Positions 8,404-15,162 of a stretch of DNA of 22,896 nucleotides are shown here, in pieces. Positions within the stretch are counted from its first letter, which is position 1; each line of letters starts with the position of its first letter. The stretch covers positions 1-22,896 of the forward strand of contig JADHKY010000006.1 of the NCBI GenBank assembly GCA_016780945.1. The letters run 5' to 3'. The notes beneath the pieces are model-generated. The model was not told the DNA's origin. It saw only the letters and a program-made list of their open reading frames with translations, and ran no database searches. The DNA comes from Aquiluna sp. (lineage in GTDB: Bacteria; Actinomycetota; Actinomycetes; Actinomycetales; Microbacteriaceae). Position numbers and translations under genes: made by a program.

Positions 8404-8418
8404 TGTAGGAAACCTACA
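8404..8418. promoter_or_regulatory. Perfect palindrome upstream of beta-oxidation operon
   Basis: TGTAGG-AAA-CCTACA is a perfect 6+3+6 inverted repeat in the 153-bp gap between the crotonase and the acyl-CoA dehydrogenase genes, about 70 bp upstream of the proposed -10. The stem is too short, and has no U-run after it on either strand, to be an intrinsic terminator. A binding site for a dimeric regulator, for example of the TetR type common on fatty-acid genes, is the best reading. I see nothing else in this gap besides the promoter. Confidence 0.4.
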
Positions 8419-8451
8419 AAGCAGGCAACAAAAATTGGATGGTTTGACTAA

Positions 8452-9231
8452 CTAGTCGCCCTTGAACTTTGCCTGCTTCTTGGTGACAAAGGCCTTCATG
8501 CCGCGTGCAACGTCCTTGGTTCCCATGAGTTTTGCGAGCCTGGGGAAGAGGTTTGCCTTTTCTGCCTCTTTGTCAGGCGCTCTCGCAGATTCCAGGGTTG
8601 CCTGAACGGCCAAGGGGGCCTGGTCTGCAATTCTCTGAGCCAGTTCGATTGCCCTTTCCAGCTCTTGTCCCGGCTCCACGATCTCGTTAATCATGTTCAT
8701 CTCAAGAGCCTCTTGGGCTCCCCAGCGATCCCCGGTCAGCAGATAGCGCATTGCTCTGGCGTGGCCTGCAACCTGAGGCAGCCTGATGGTTCCTCCCCCA
8801 AAGGGGAGGATTGCTCTTGAGACCTCTAGCTGACCAAACTTGGAATCATTGGCCGCAATAACAACATCGCTCGCAAGTGCGAGTTCGACCCCGAGGGTGT
8901 AGCAGGTGCCGCGGGTTGCCATTACTACCGGCTTACTCACCTGCTTTGTGGAGATTCCCCATGGGTCTAGTCCGCCCTGAGGAACCATTTGAAGCTTTCC
9001 CTTTTGCATCTTTGGTCCAACGTCAAAAAGGTCAAGTCCTGCGGTGAAGTGCTCGCCGTGTGCAAAAACGACGCCGACTCTCAGTTCCTTGTTTCTGTCG
9101 AGCTCACCATAGGCAAGCGATAGCTCATGCAGCAGCTGCTCGTCTGCTGCATTCATCTTTTCGGGGCGATTGAGGCCAATTAAAAATAGATGGCCGCGCT
9201 GTTCGGTGGTTATCTTCTGAGACACAACCAA
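8452..9231 (-). CDS. Enoyl-CoA hydratase/isomerase (crotonase) family protein
   Basis: A 259-residue crotonase-fold enzyme acting on a CoA thioester. The oxyanion-hole segments are AHGEHFTAGLDL and ATRGTCYTLGVELAL. Acidic residues align with both hydratase glutamates: Glu in GVELAL, and Glu in GQLEVSRAILPFGGG. Hydration of short or medium enoyl-CoA is plausible, though the family is functionally broad. The start codon is TTG at 9231 (or GTG at 9225); no ATG or clear Shine-Dalgarno is present. The start lies four bases after the stop of the HTH gene, so translation is probably coupled. A 153-bp gap separates it from the downstream beta-oxidation operon. Confidence 0.88.
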   Translation of the reverse strand: MVVSQKITTEQRGHLFLIGLNRPEKMNAADEQLLHELSLAYGELDRNKELRVGVVFAHGEHFTAGLDLFDVGPKMQKGKLQMVPQGGLDPWGISTKQVSKPVVMATRGTCYTLGVELALASDVVIAANDSKFGQLEVSRAILPFGGGTIRLPQVAGHARAMRYLLTGDRWGAQEALEMNMINEIVEPGQELERAIELAQRIADQAPLAVQATLESARAPDKEAEKANLFPRLAKLMGTKDVARGMKAFVTKKQAKFKGD

Positions 9232-9235
9232 GAGG

Positions 9236-9610
9236 CTAAACGCTCTCGGTTAGCTGCGCCACCCGCTGCGGAGAGATTTGTAGCAAAACTCCAATGTCTC
9301 GCATGCTTAGACCCTGGGATCTGAGCCTTGCAACAATGTCCCTGATTTCTCTAGAGGCCTGCTCCTGCAGCCGCCTGGACTCGAGCATCTTCTCCTGAGC
9401 AGCCTCTAGGTCACAGACGATTCCGGGCAAGCTGGTCTCAATTTTCACGATTATGTCGCAGCGCTCAATTCCTTGGTTCTCATGAACCAAGTCTTTGATT
9501 TGCTCCGTGGCACTATCTAGACGACGCGAGGAAAACACCAGATCGCCAAGCTGAGGAACCTTGACCTCCCAAAGTCCAGCCTTGCGCTCGCACTCCGCAG
9601 AAATCTCCAT
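9236..9610 (-). CDS. HicB-like / HTH DNA-binding protein (orphan)
   Basis: A 124-residue protein. Residues 1-60 resemble a HicB/antitoxin-like fold (WEVKVPQLGDLVFSSRRLDSA) followed by DIIVKIE. Residues about 64-98 form a charged helical, possibly coiled-coil segment. Residues 97-120 form a helix-turn-helix of sigma-region-4 type (GLSMRDIGVLLQISPQRVAQL). No HicA-like toxin gene is next to it. It is the first gene of a two-gene unit with the crotonase and has its own leaderless promoter. It could regulate that unit or the beta-oxidation operon, but nothing in the sequence proves this. ATG at 9610 is fixed by the -10 six bases upstream. Confidence 0.75.
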   Translation of the reverse strand: MEISAECERKAGLWEVKVPQLGDLVFSSRRLDSATEQIKDLVHENQGIERCDIIVKIETSLPGIVCDLEAAQEKMLESRRLQEQASREIRDIVARLRSQGLSMRDIGVLLQISPQRVAQLTESV

Positions 9611-9616
9611 GGAGAT

Positions 9617-9622
9617 AGGTTA
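9617..9622 (-). promoter_or_regulatory. -10 element of leaderless HTH gene
   Basis: TAACCT on the minus strand ends six bases before the ATG at 9610. There is no Shine-Dalgarno. It lies in the 29-bp gap after the small membrane protein gene, so the HTH-crotonase pair can be expressed separately from the antiporter. Confidence 0.5.
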
Positions 9623-9639
9623 CTGGATTTGTCTAGGGG

Positions 9640-9888
9640 CTATTTACTTGATTTTGGCCAGGTAAGGGTAATTGAGGCGACCGCCAGGGAGACCAGGGGA
9701 AACATGGCAAGTGGCCAGGCTATGGAAATGCACCAAATAGCGATTAGGCCAACAATCGTGTTGGAAACATGCCCCACCCAAAGCCTAATTTTCTGCCTTC
9801 GAGCCAGGAACGCTAGCCCGATGTTGAGAAGTGAAATCACGCCCAGGGCAATAAATAAATAGGCAACGAAAGTAGCTAGGTCCTCCAA
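9640..9888 (-). CDS. Small multi-pass membrane protein, unknown function
   Basis: An 82-residue hydrophobic protein with likely membrane helices at about 6-28, 40-58 and 60-76, a basic loop RRQKIR after the first, and a charged tail KSSK. I recognise no family. It starts with TTG immediately after the antiporter stop codon (TAG then TTG), with AAAGGG about twelve bases upstream, and so is probably coupled to the antiporter. An accessory role for the transporter is possible but unsupported beyond this arrangement. Confidence 0.65.
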   Translation of the reverse strand: MEDLATFVAYLFIALGVISLLNIGLAFLARRQKIRLWVGHVSNTIVGLIAIWCISIAWPLAMFPLVSLAVASITLTWPKSSK

Positions 9889-11508
9889 CTAGTCGCCCTT
9901 TAGCTGTTTCACGATTCGATTTGCCGCCATCTTCAGCGGCCTAATTGTGGTTACCCGGTCCTCTTTGGCAAACATCTCGGCAGTCTGATTGTCTAGGGCC
10001 GTTAGGTAGAGCTCGCCCCCGTAGTCCAGAGACTTGAGGCTCTCCAGCAGCAGGGTGTTTGTCGACCTGTCGGGGGCTGTGCAGATAAGGGTGCCGGTCT
10101 GATGGATCGGGAGCATCTTGGCAAAATCAGGGTCGCCAACATCTCCAAACAGAGTCTCCGCCCCGAGCTCCCTGGCTCTTGCCAGAGCATCAGGATCAAG
10201 ATCTACTGCCAGCACAGAAGAGCCAGAGGAAATTAGCCCGGAAATCACTTCGGTGCCAAACCTGCCAGAGCCAATGACAATTGCATCGAAGCTCAATGAC
10301 TGGCTCTCTTCGTCAACAGCACTCGCCTTACCTCGTTCAAACAGGTGCATAAAGCCCTGCATTAGCGGGAACAGTTTGTCCGTGTAGAGGATTAGGTAGC
10401 TCGAAACGGTGATAGTGAACACCGCAACAAGCGTCACGAGGCTCAGAACCGCAGAGTCCACCTGGCCCAGCGAGTAGCCCAGGGCAATCAAAATCAGAGA
10501 GAACTCGGAAATCTGAGCCAGAGCGACTCCGGTTCGGAAAGAAGTGATCGATCGATAACCCATCCAGCCCATGATGGCAAAGACAATCAGCGGCTTGCCG
10601 ACCAGCACAAACACCGAGAGCACGATTGCTGGCCACAACTGACCCAACGCATCAGCGAAGGTTAGCGATGCGCCCAATTCAATAAAGAAGAACAGCAGCA
10701 TCACATCGCGAAGTGAGACCATGCGAGCGCCAAGGCTCTCTCGGTAAGCGGTGGAGGCGAGCGAGACTCCAGCAACAAAGGCGCCGATTTCCATGCTCAA
10801 GCCAATGAGAATGCTGATCGCTGCCAGCACGATTGCCCACGCCACCCCAAACAGCAAAGTGAGCTCCGGGCTCTTTGAGATCCAGTCCAGAACCTTCTCA
10901 AGCACAAACTTCGATGCAAACGCGATAACGCCCAAGAACACCGCGCTCGAGGCAAGGGTCACAACCAGGTCTGTCACGACCGAGCCTTCGCCTGGCGTTC
11001 CAATGGTGACAATTACCACCATTGCTGCCACCACCAGGATGTCCTGAACAATCAGGATTCCAACGGCTATCCGGCCATAGAGGGTATCGAGCTCTCGCTT
11101 GTCGCCGATGAGCTTGATGATGATGATCGTCGAAGAAAACGTCAGTGCCACGGCGATGTAGAAAGCGGTGGTGGCCTCAAAACCAAATAGCATCGCAATT
11201 CCAAAGCCCACGGCCGCCGTGAAGGCAACCTGTGAGAGCCCCGCCACAAGCGCCACCTTGCCTGTTGAGCGAATCATGTGGAAATCAAGCTTTAGCCCAA
11301 CCAAAAACAGCAATATCGCTATGCCAAATTTGGCGAAGAGTCTGATTTCCTCCGCTCCCTCAACCAGGTTGAAAGCCGTCGGACCAGCAAGAATGCCGAC
11401 GATGATGAATGAGACAACTACGGGCTGGCGAAGTAGCTTGGCAATAGCCCCTGCTGCTACCGCGAGCGCCAAGATGAGCGCGACTGAAACAAAGGAGCCT
11501 TCGACCAT
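9889..11508 (-). CDS. CPA2-family cation/proton antiporter with TrkA-N (RCK) domain
   Basis: A KefB/KefC-like monovalent cation:proton antiporter of the inner membrane, 539 residues. The first part (to about 390) holds some twelve hydrophobic segments including LLFLVGLKLDFHMI and the CPA2-type GAFVAGVSLA region. A cytoplasmic NAD-binding RCK domain begins near residue 410 with VIGSGRFGTEV and an acidic end of strand two (VDLDPD), followed by GDVGD. No TrkA-C domain follows. It may exchange K+ or Na+ for H+ in pH or osmotic homeostasis; the ion cannot be told. A TTG at 11514 is in frame, but ATG at 11508 lies exactly six bases after TAGACT, as in the other leaderless genes, and is the better start. 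Confidence 0.9.
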   Translation of the reverse strand: MVEGSFVSVALILALAVAAGAIAKLLRQPVVVSFIIVGILAGPTAFNLVEGAEEIRLFAKFGIAILLFLVGLKLDFHMIRSTGKVALVAGLSQVAFTAAVGFGIAMLFGFEATTAFYIAVALTFSSTIIIIKLIGDKRELDTLYGRIAVGILIVQDILVVAAMVVIVTIGTPGEGSVVTDLVVTLASSAVFLGVIAFASKFVLEKVLDWISKSPELTLLFGVAWAIVLAAISILIGLSMEIGAFVAGVSLASTAYRESLGARMVSLRDVMLLFFFIELGASLTFADALGQLWPAIVLSVFVLVGKPLIVFAIMGWMGYRSITSFRTGVALAQISEFSLILIALGYSLGQVDSAVLSLVTLVAVFTITVSSYLILYTDKLFPLMQGFMHLFERGKASAVDEESQSLSFDAIVIGSGRFGTEVISGLISSGSSVLAVDLDPDALARARELGAETLFGDVGDPDFAKMLPIHQTGTLICTAPDRSTNTLLLESLKSLDYGGELYLTALDNQTAEMFAKEDRVTTIRPLKMAANRIVKQLKGD

Positions 11509-11514
11509 GGCCAA

Positions 11515-11520
11515 AGTCTA
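11515..11520 (-). promoter_or_regulatory. -10 element of leaderless antiporter gene
   Basis: TAGACT on the minus strand, six bases before ATG at 11508. The site decides the start codon: the upstream TTG would lie before the transcription start. The remaining intergenic bases to 11588 hold no clear -35. Confidence 0.55.
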
Positions 11521-11588
11521 CTTTTGATTGATTTCTAGATTGTTTCCGCCGGGCTGACGCCTTTGTGCTTTGCAGGTTCTCGCTCAGC

Positions 11589-11594
11589 TAGCAT
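11589..11594 (+). promoter_or_regulatory. -10 element of leaderless nitroreductase gene
   Basis: TAGCAT ends six bases before ATG at 11601; no Shine-Dalgarno is present. It diverges from the antiporter promoter. Confidence 0.55.
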
Positions 11595-11600
11595 TCACAG

Positions 11601-12293
11601 ATGCTCAACAAAGATGACTTCTCCGCCCTCGCCCACTCCAGACGTTCAACCAGAGACTTCCTGCCTGATTTAGTCTCCGATGCAGACCTCGATGACGTTC
11701 TTGAAGACGGCATGAGCGCCCCTAGCTGGTCGAACACCAGGCCTTTCATGTTTGCCATCGCCACAGGCGATCAAAGAGACCGCATAAGCGCTGCTCTGGT
11801 TGCAAGGCTGCAAGAAAATGCGGAAGTCCCCGGCATGGGGATGAACCCCGACTACACCCACGAGACCCCTTACCCCCCAGGCCTAATTGAGCGCAGCCAG
11901 CGAGTTGGCAAGGGTATCTACGACACCCTCGGAATCGACAGGGCGGATAAGGAGTCCAGGTTTCGGTTCATGCAGCGAAACTACGAGTTCTTTGGCGCTC
12001 CGGTGGCGCTCTTCTTCTTCGCTCACCGCGGTCTTGGTCACTTCGGAACTCTTGACCTAGGTCTCTTTATGGAAGCGGCGATGCTATCGGCCGAAGCCAG
12101 GGGCCTGGGCACGTGCGCGCAAGGGTATCTCGGCAACTATCCCGACATCATCAAGGCAGAGTTTGAGGTTCCCGATGAATACGCGCTGGTTTGCGGCATG
12201 AGCCTCGGCTACCACTCCGATCACCCAATCAACTCCTGGGAGGCGGAGCGTCTTCCGCTATCTGAAATGACGGCTAACCTCAGGGTCAATTAG
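11601..12293 (+). CDS. Nitroreductase-family flavoprotein
   Basis: A 230-residue FMN-dependent NAD(P)H oxidoreductase. The FMN phosphate-binding motif RRSTR is at 14-18, APSWSNTRPF follows as the second flavin contact, and GLGTCAQGYLGNYPDII plus CGMSLGY close the site near the C-terminus. Family members reduce nitroaromatics, quinones or enones; the physiological substrate is unknown. It is the only gene on this strand here. Its stop overlaps that of the convergent acyltransferase in TTAG. The start is supported by the leaderless promoter. Confidence 0.93.
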   Translation: MLNKDDFSALAHSRRSTRDFLPDLVSDADLDDVLEDGMSAPSWSNTRPFMFAIATGDQRDRISAALVARLQENAEVPGMGMNPDYTHETPYPPGLIERSQRVGKGIYDTLGIDRADKESRFRFMQRNYEFFGAPVALFFFAHRGLGHFGTLDLGLFMEAAMLSAEARGLGTCAQGYLGNYPDIIKAEFEVPDEYALVCGMSLGYHSDHPINSWEAERLPLSEMTANLRVN

Positions 12294-13336
12294 CTTTTAA
12301 GCGGGTGCCATTTTCCGTTCAGCAGGGTCGAGATGAAGGTGTGCCTGACGAAAACCTTGTAGGTGACTAGTCCAATCACGATCGTCAGCACGCTGGTTAG
12401 CAAGATGGTTGCGATGGCACCAAATCCATTTATTCCAAGGCTAAATAGGAAGAAAAAGACAAGCGGCAGGTGGACAAGATAGAGCCAGTAGCTGGCGTCC
12501 GATATGAACTTGAAAGCCTTGTTCTGTTTGGTGGCAAACCTTAGAAACAACCCCAGAACGCCGTAAGTTCCGGAAATCACTGAAACTGCATAGATCCAGC
12601 GGGTTCCCACCAACCCCCAGTCTTGGATGACAAAGAAGATAGTAAAGCTCAGCAGCAAGACTCCAAAGAGCCAAAGTGCTCTCTCTCTGAGAAAAGTCAG
12701 CCAAAGTTCCTGCTGATTGTAGGCAAGTGCGCCCGAAAGGAAAATTAGAAAGTACAGAAGCAGCAATCCTGGATCAGGCGAGATCCGAGTACTCGTAGCT
12801 AGCGTCCCCTCCTGGTCAAATACTCCGGGGATTAAGGGAAGGGCTGCTGCCAAAAACAACAGGAACAGGTGTGGAGAGACGCGTTTAATCAAAAGTTTTT
12901 GGAGCGGCGAAGAAAAAGCCCACAAAACCAAACAAAACAGGATCAGAAAATAAAGAAACCACAGGTGTCCAAAATCAATTGGTAGAACATCAAAAGTGCT
13001 TCTTCCTGTTAACCAGGCGCCCTGACTAGTCCAACTATTGGCAAAAACGAGGGGTATCCAAAACAGCAACAGCGGTAAGGCGATTCTCTGAAGCCTGTTT
13101 CGGAGAAACTTATTGGGTCCCCGCGTTTGCAGAAGATAAGAGGCAAAAAAGCCAGCGATTACAAAGAATGCGGGCATTCTAAAAACGTGCAGGAATTGGT
13201 GTAGGTAAACAACCAACAGGAATTCGCCCAGACTCTCTGGCTTTTGGTACAGGTAAACAAACACAGAAGCGTGAAAAAGCACCCCAAGAAGAAGCAAGGT
13301 GGCTCTTGCGTTGTCAAGAGATGCGAGTCTCTCCAT
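12290..13336 (-). CDS. Membrane acyltransferase (acyltransferase 3, OpgC/MdoC-like)
   Basis: A 348-residue integral membrane protein with about ten hydrophobic segments. The N-terminus RLASLDNARATLLLLGVLFHAS carries the family's R..LD.AR pattern and His22, followed by RMPAFFVIAGFFASY. HLWFLYFLILF is typical of the OpgC/MdoC group that transfers succinyl or acetyl groups to periplasmic or cell-surface glycans. It probably acylates an extracellular polysaccharide or lipid, but the acceptor is not evident. GC is low in parts (24 of 60 bases at 12421-12480 by hand count), so it may be accessory. It borders the tRNA-Ala insertion, separated from it by an intrinsic terminator. Confidence 0.88.
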   Translation of the reverse strand: MERLASLDNARATLLLLGVLFHASVFVYLYQKPESLGEFLLVVYLHQFLHVFRMPAFFVIAGFFASYLLQTRGPNKFLRNRLQRIALPLLLFWIPLVFANSWTSQGAWLTGRSTFDVLPIDFGHLWFLYFLILFCLVLWAFSSPLQKLLIKRVSPHLFLLFLAAALPLIPGVFDQEGTLATSTRISPDPGLLLLYFLIFLSGALAYNQQELWLTFLRERALWLFGVLLLSFTIFFVIQDWGLVGTRWIYAVSVISGTYGVLGLFLRFATKQNKAFKFISDASYWLYLVHLPLVFFFLFSLGINGFGAIATILLTSVLTIVIGLVTYKVFVRHTFISTLLNGKWHPLKS

Positions 13337-13342
13337 TTATCC

Positions 13343-13348
13343 AGAGTA
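13343..13348 (-). promoter_or_regulatory. -10 element of leaderless acyltransferase gene
   Basis: TACTCT on the minus strand, then six bases (GGATAA), then ATG at 13336. The identical six bases also separate the -10 and ATG of the iclR-type gene. Confidence 0.5.
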
Positions 13349-13371
13349 GCTTGCCTCATTCAGTGGAAAGA

Positions 13372-13397
13372 AAAACCCCTCCCGAAGGAGGGGTTTT
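13372..13397 (-). terminator. Intrinsic terminator, probably the original tRNA-Ala terminator
   Basis: A perfect 11-bp stem (AAAACCCCTCC / GGAGGGGTTTT) with a CGAA loop, followed by a T-run on the minus strand. It lies five bases beyond the truncated tRNA-Ala 3' end at 13403-13420, in the place where a tRNA terminator would be. It also insulates the acyltransferase gene from upstream transcription. Confidence 0.85.
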
Positions 13398-13402
13398 ATC
13401 TT

Positions 13403-13420
13403 GTGGAGACTAGGGGGGTC
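13403..13420 (-). repeat. Duplicated 3' end of tRNA-Ala (attachment-site-like)
   Basis: GTGGAGACTAGGGGGGTC is identical, 18 of 18 bases, to 15162-15179. In the intact tRNA gene these bases are the 3' side of the T-arm, the 3' acceptor strand, the discriminator and one more base. Identity stops at both ends: the rest of the tRNA is absent here, and the flanks are unrelated in sequence. This is what site-specific integration into a tRNA 3' end leaves behind. Confidence 0.75.
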
Positions 13421-13633
13421 TATTTACCCCACCAAACCAATGGTTTAGGGCCTATGTTTTGTGAAATCAGACTATAAATCAGACTATTTTCAGCTGGATC
13501 CTCCACTCGTGAACCGTACATACGCGTCCCCGAAAGCAAAGCAATAGCCCTGCAACAAACCGAACTTCCCGCCCGATTATCCAAATACCGAATTGTCAGT
13601 TTGCTATTGCCAGGCTAGTTCTGGTCGAGTGGG
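13421..13633. other. Non-coding left part of the tRNA-Ala insertion
   Basis: No plausible gene is seen in these 213 bases. They contain a short inverted repeat AAACC-AAT-GGTTT at 13434-13446 and a 12-bp tandem duplication at 13464-13487. No terminator for the lipoprotein gene is obvious in the stretch. Confidence 0.6.
13464..13487. repeat. Tandem 12-bp duplication
   Basis: AAATCAGACTAT occurs twice head to tail without mismatch, in the non-coding part of the tRNA-Ala insertion. It could be a recombinase arm-site remnant or a simple slippage duplication. Confidence 0.9.
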
Positions 13634-14989
13634 TTACTCCTGCGGCCCTGACTTGATTGACCAGAAATTGACGGTGTCCTTAAATGGTGTCTCTGGAGGA
13701 TAGATCCAATCTGGTACCCCCGCGGAAAGGTCATAATTTTTCATAAAATCCTCATACTCGTCGTAAAACACATCCATAGTCATCCCAACGTGCTTTTTGA
13801 ACGACCCGTGCCATCCCAGCCGCCAAGCATCCTCCAAGATGGAAACCATGGCGATATCTGGCGAAGTGATGTGCATAAGATAACGGGCCATAAGGTGCCA
13901 GTGATCTATGTCGCACTCTTCTGTATTTTCTCCGCCCTGCCACGGGTACCACTCCTGGCGAGCGTCTACCTCTGTACAGGTACCGCCGGACTGCATCCTC
14001 TCTACGTAGGCCACGAATTCAATTTCAAACCAACCGCAGCACGAACCAGAAATGGCGTTTTTCGTCTTAAATATTTGAGACGGCCAGTCCTCTTTGCTAG
14101 CGACAATCTCGTCGTACCCTAAGCCGCTTTTTTTAGTCACATCAAACTCGTCAAAATGATCACGAAGAATCCACCCTGGGGAAAGGTTCGCACTTCCCTC
14201 CATCCACCACGCAGGGGCGAAACCGTCGGGGGGAATCGGAGCATCTGGCCCGTTCCCCGCAGAACCCTCCTTGCCGAGCATGTGCGCTTTTTGAACATGG
14301 TGATGGTATTCGTGAATTAGGCCTGAGAGCATTTGGTACTGCGTCCCTTCCAAACCATAAAAATCCAGAGTGTCGGGATTGGATGTCGCCAATCGGTCAT
14401 TGCAAAACGAATAGCCGTCACGAACAGGGTTCGGCCCACCGCTAAAGTCAATGAGGCAACCAGCCCGCCCATTTACAAGACTGAAATCGGGGGTAACGCC
14501 AGGTTCAAAGTTGTACTCAAAATACCCCAAGCCATCGAGGCCGTCGACTAGTTCTCGATTTTGGAAGCTGTCGTCTGGGTTGTAACTTGCTAAAACCCAG
14601 CGGTCGTAACCGCCGAGATTATCGATAAGAATGTCCATCATTCTTAGGACATCGCCCCGCCATTCGGGGGTCACAGTGTCTCCAAAGAAAATGTGGAAAT
14701 CGGGATCCCTCTTGGGTATGTTCCTTCCCTCGTTCGCGAGCCACAGACCGTCTTCGAGAAATTCTTTAGGCAAATCCTCGCCACCAATAGGACAATGACG
14801 GTGTCTATAGTTTGCCGCTGAAATCGCAGATTCGTTCGTCTGTGCTTCACATGGTGGTGAAGCTTCGGACGTTGTTTCAGTTAGAGGAGCTGGCGCCTCG
14901 GTTTCAGTTAGAGTAGCGGGCACCTCGGGCGAGCAGCCAGCTAACGTAAGGCTTAAAACCAAAGCCAAAACCGCAGACTTTTTATACAT
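13634..14989 (-). CDS. Secreted lipoprotein with gluzincin-type zinc metallopeptidase signature
   Basis: A 451-residue protein with a lipoprotein signal peptide: MYKK, a hydrophobic core, and lipobox LAGC with Cys19. A Pro/Thr/Glu-rich linker (about 21-46, with a repeated LTET) follows, then a large extracellular domain. GLIHEYHHHVQKAH contains HExxH at 226-230, and WWMEGSANL places Glu264 thirty-four residues later, a layout resembling the peptidase MA (gluzincin) clan. So a surface-anchored zinc protease is likely. Eight cysteines after Cys19 (47, 66, 178, 196, 317, 318, 338, 359) suggest disulfides. I do not recognise the family and no substrate is evident. It is the only gene in the tRNA-Ala insertion and has lower GC than the core genes. 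The ATG at 14989 fits the leaderless promoter. Confidence 0.8.
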   Translation of the reverse strand: MYKKSAVLALVLSLTLAGCSPEVPATLTETEAPAPLTETTSEASPPCEAQTNESAISAANYRHRHCPIGGEDLPKEFLEDGLWLANEGRNIPKRDPDFHIFFGDTVTPEWRGDVLRMMDILIDNLGGYDRWVLASYNPDDSFQNRELVDGLDGLGYFEYNFEPGVTPDFSLVNGRAGCLIDFSGGPNPVRDGYSFCNDRLATSNPDTLDFYGLEGTQYQMLSGLIHEYHHHVQKAHMLGKEGSAGNGPDAPIPPDGFAPAWWMEGSANLSPGWILRDHFDEFDVTKKSGLGYDEIVASKEDWPSQIFKTKNAISGSCCGWFEIEFVAYVERMQSGGTCTEVDARQEWYPWQGGENTEECDIDHWHLMARYLMHITSPDIAMVSILEDAWRLGWHGSFKKHVGMTMDVFYDEYEDFMKNYDLSAGVPDWIYPPETPFKDTVNFWSIKSGPQE

Positions 14990-14995
14990 ACGGAC

Positions 14996-15001
14996 AAAAT
15001 A
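14996..15001 (-). promoter_or_regulatory. -10 element of leaderless metallopeptidase gene
   Basis: TATTTT on the minus strand ends six bases before ATG at 14989; no Shine-Dalgarno follows. The inserted gene thus has its own promoter of the same architecture as the host genes. The bases from here to the terminator at 15127 show no other feature. Confidence 0.5.
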
Positions 15002-15126
15002 CCCGATTGACCCGAAAAAACGACCAGCACAGTTTGAAGGCTAAACAAACACTCCTTCCAACGAGATTAAGGCCAGTTTGCTGAAGTCTGCAGGCTGTTT
15101 TGCGACTAAAGGTTTTCAGAACCAGA

Positions 15127-15152
15127 AAAACCCCCTATTTCTAGAGGGTTTT
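15127..15152 (-). terminator. Intrinsic terminator after tRNA-Ala
   Basis: On the minus strand an 11-bp stem (AAAACCCTCTA / TAGGGGGTTTT, one T-G wobble) with a GAAA loop is followed by a T-run. The wobble pairs only in the minus-strand RNA, which fixes the direction. It ends the tRNA-Ile/tRNA-Ala transcript and separates it from the lipoprotein gene. It differs in sequence from the terminator beside the duplicated tRNA end. Confidence 0.85.
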
Positions 15153-15162
15153 CCCTTACGGG

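Noticed and set aside
11509..11514. TTG start for the antiporter
   Set aside because: The predicted transcription start lies at the ATG 11508, downstream of this TTG.
13372..15152. The two similar GC-rich hairpins as an inverted-repeat transposon boundary
   Set aside because: They are ordinary terminators with different stem interiors and loops; the exact repeat is limited to the tRNA 3' end, is direct rather than inverted, and no transposase is present.
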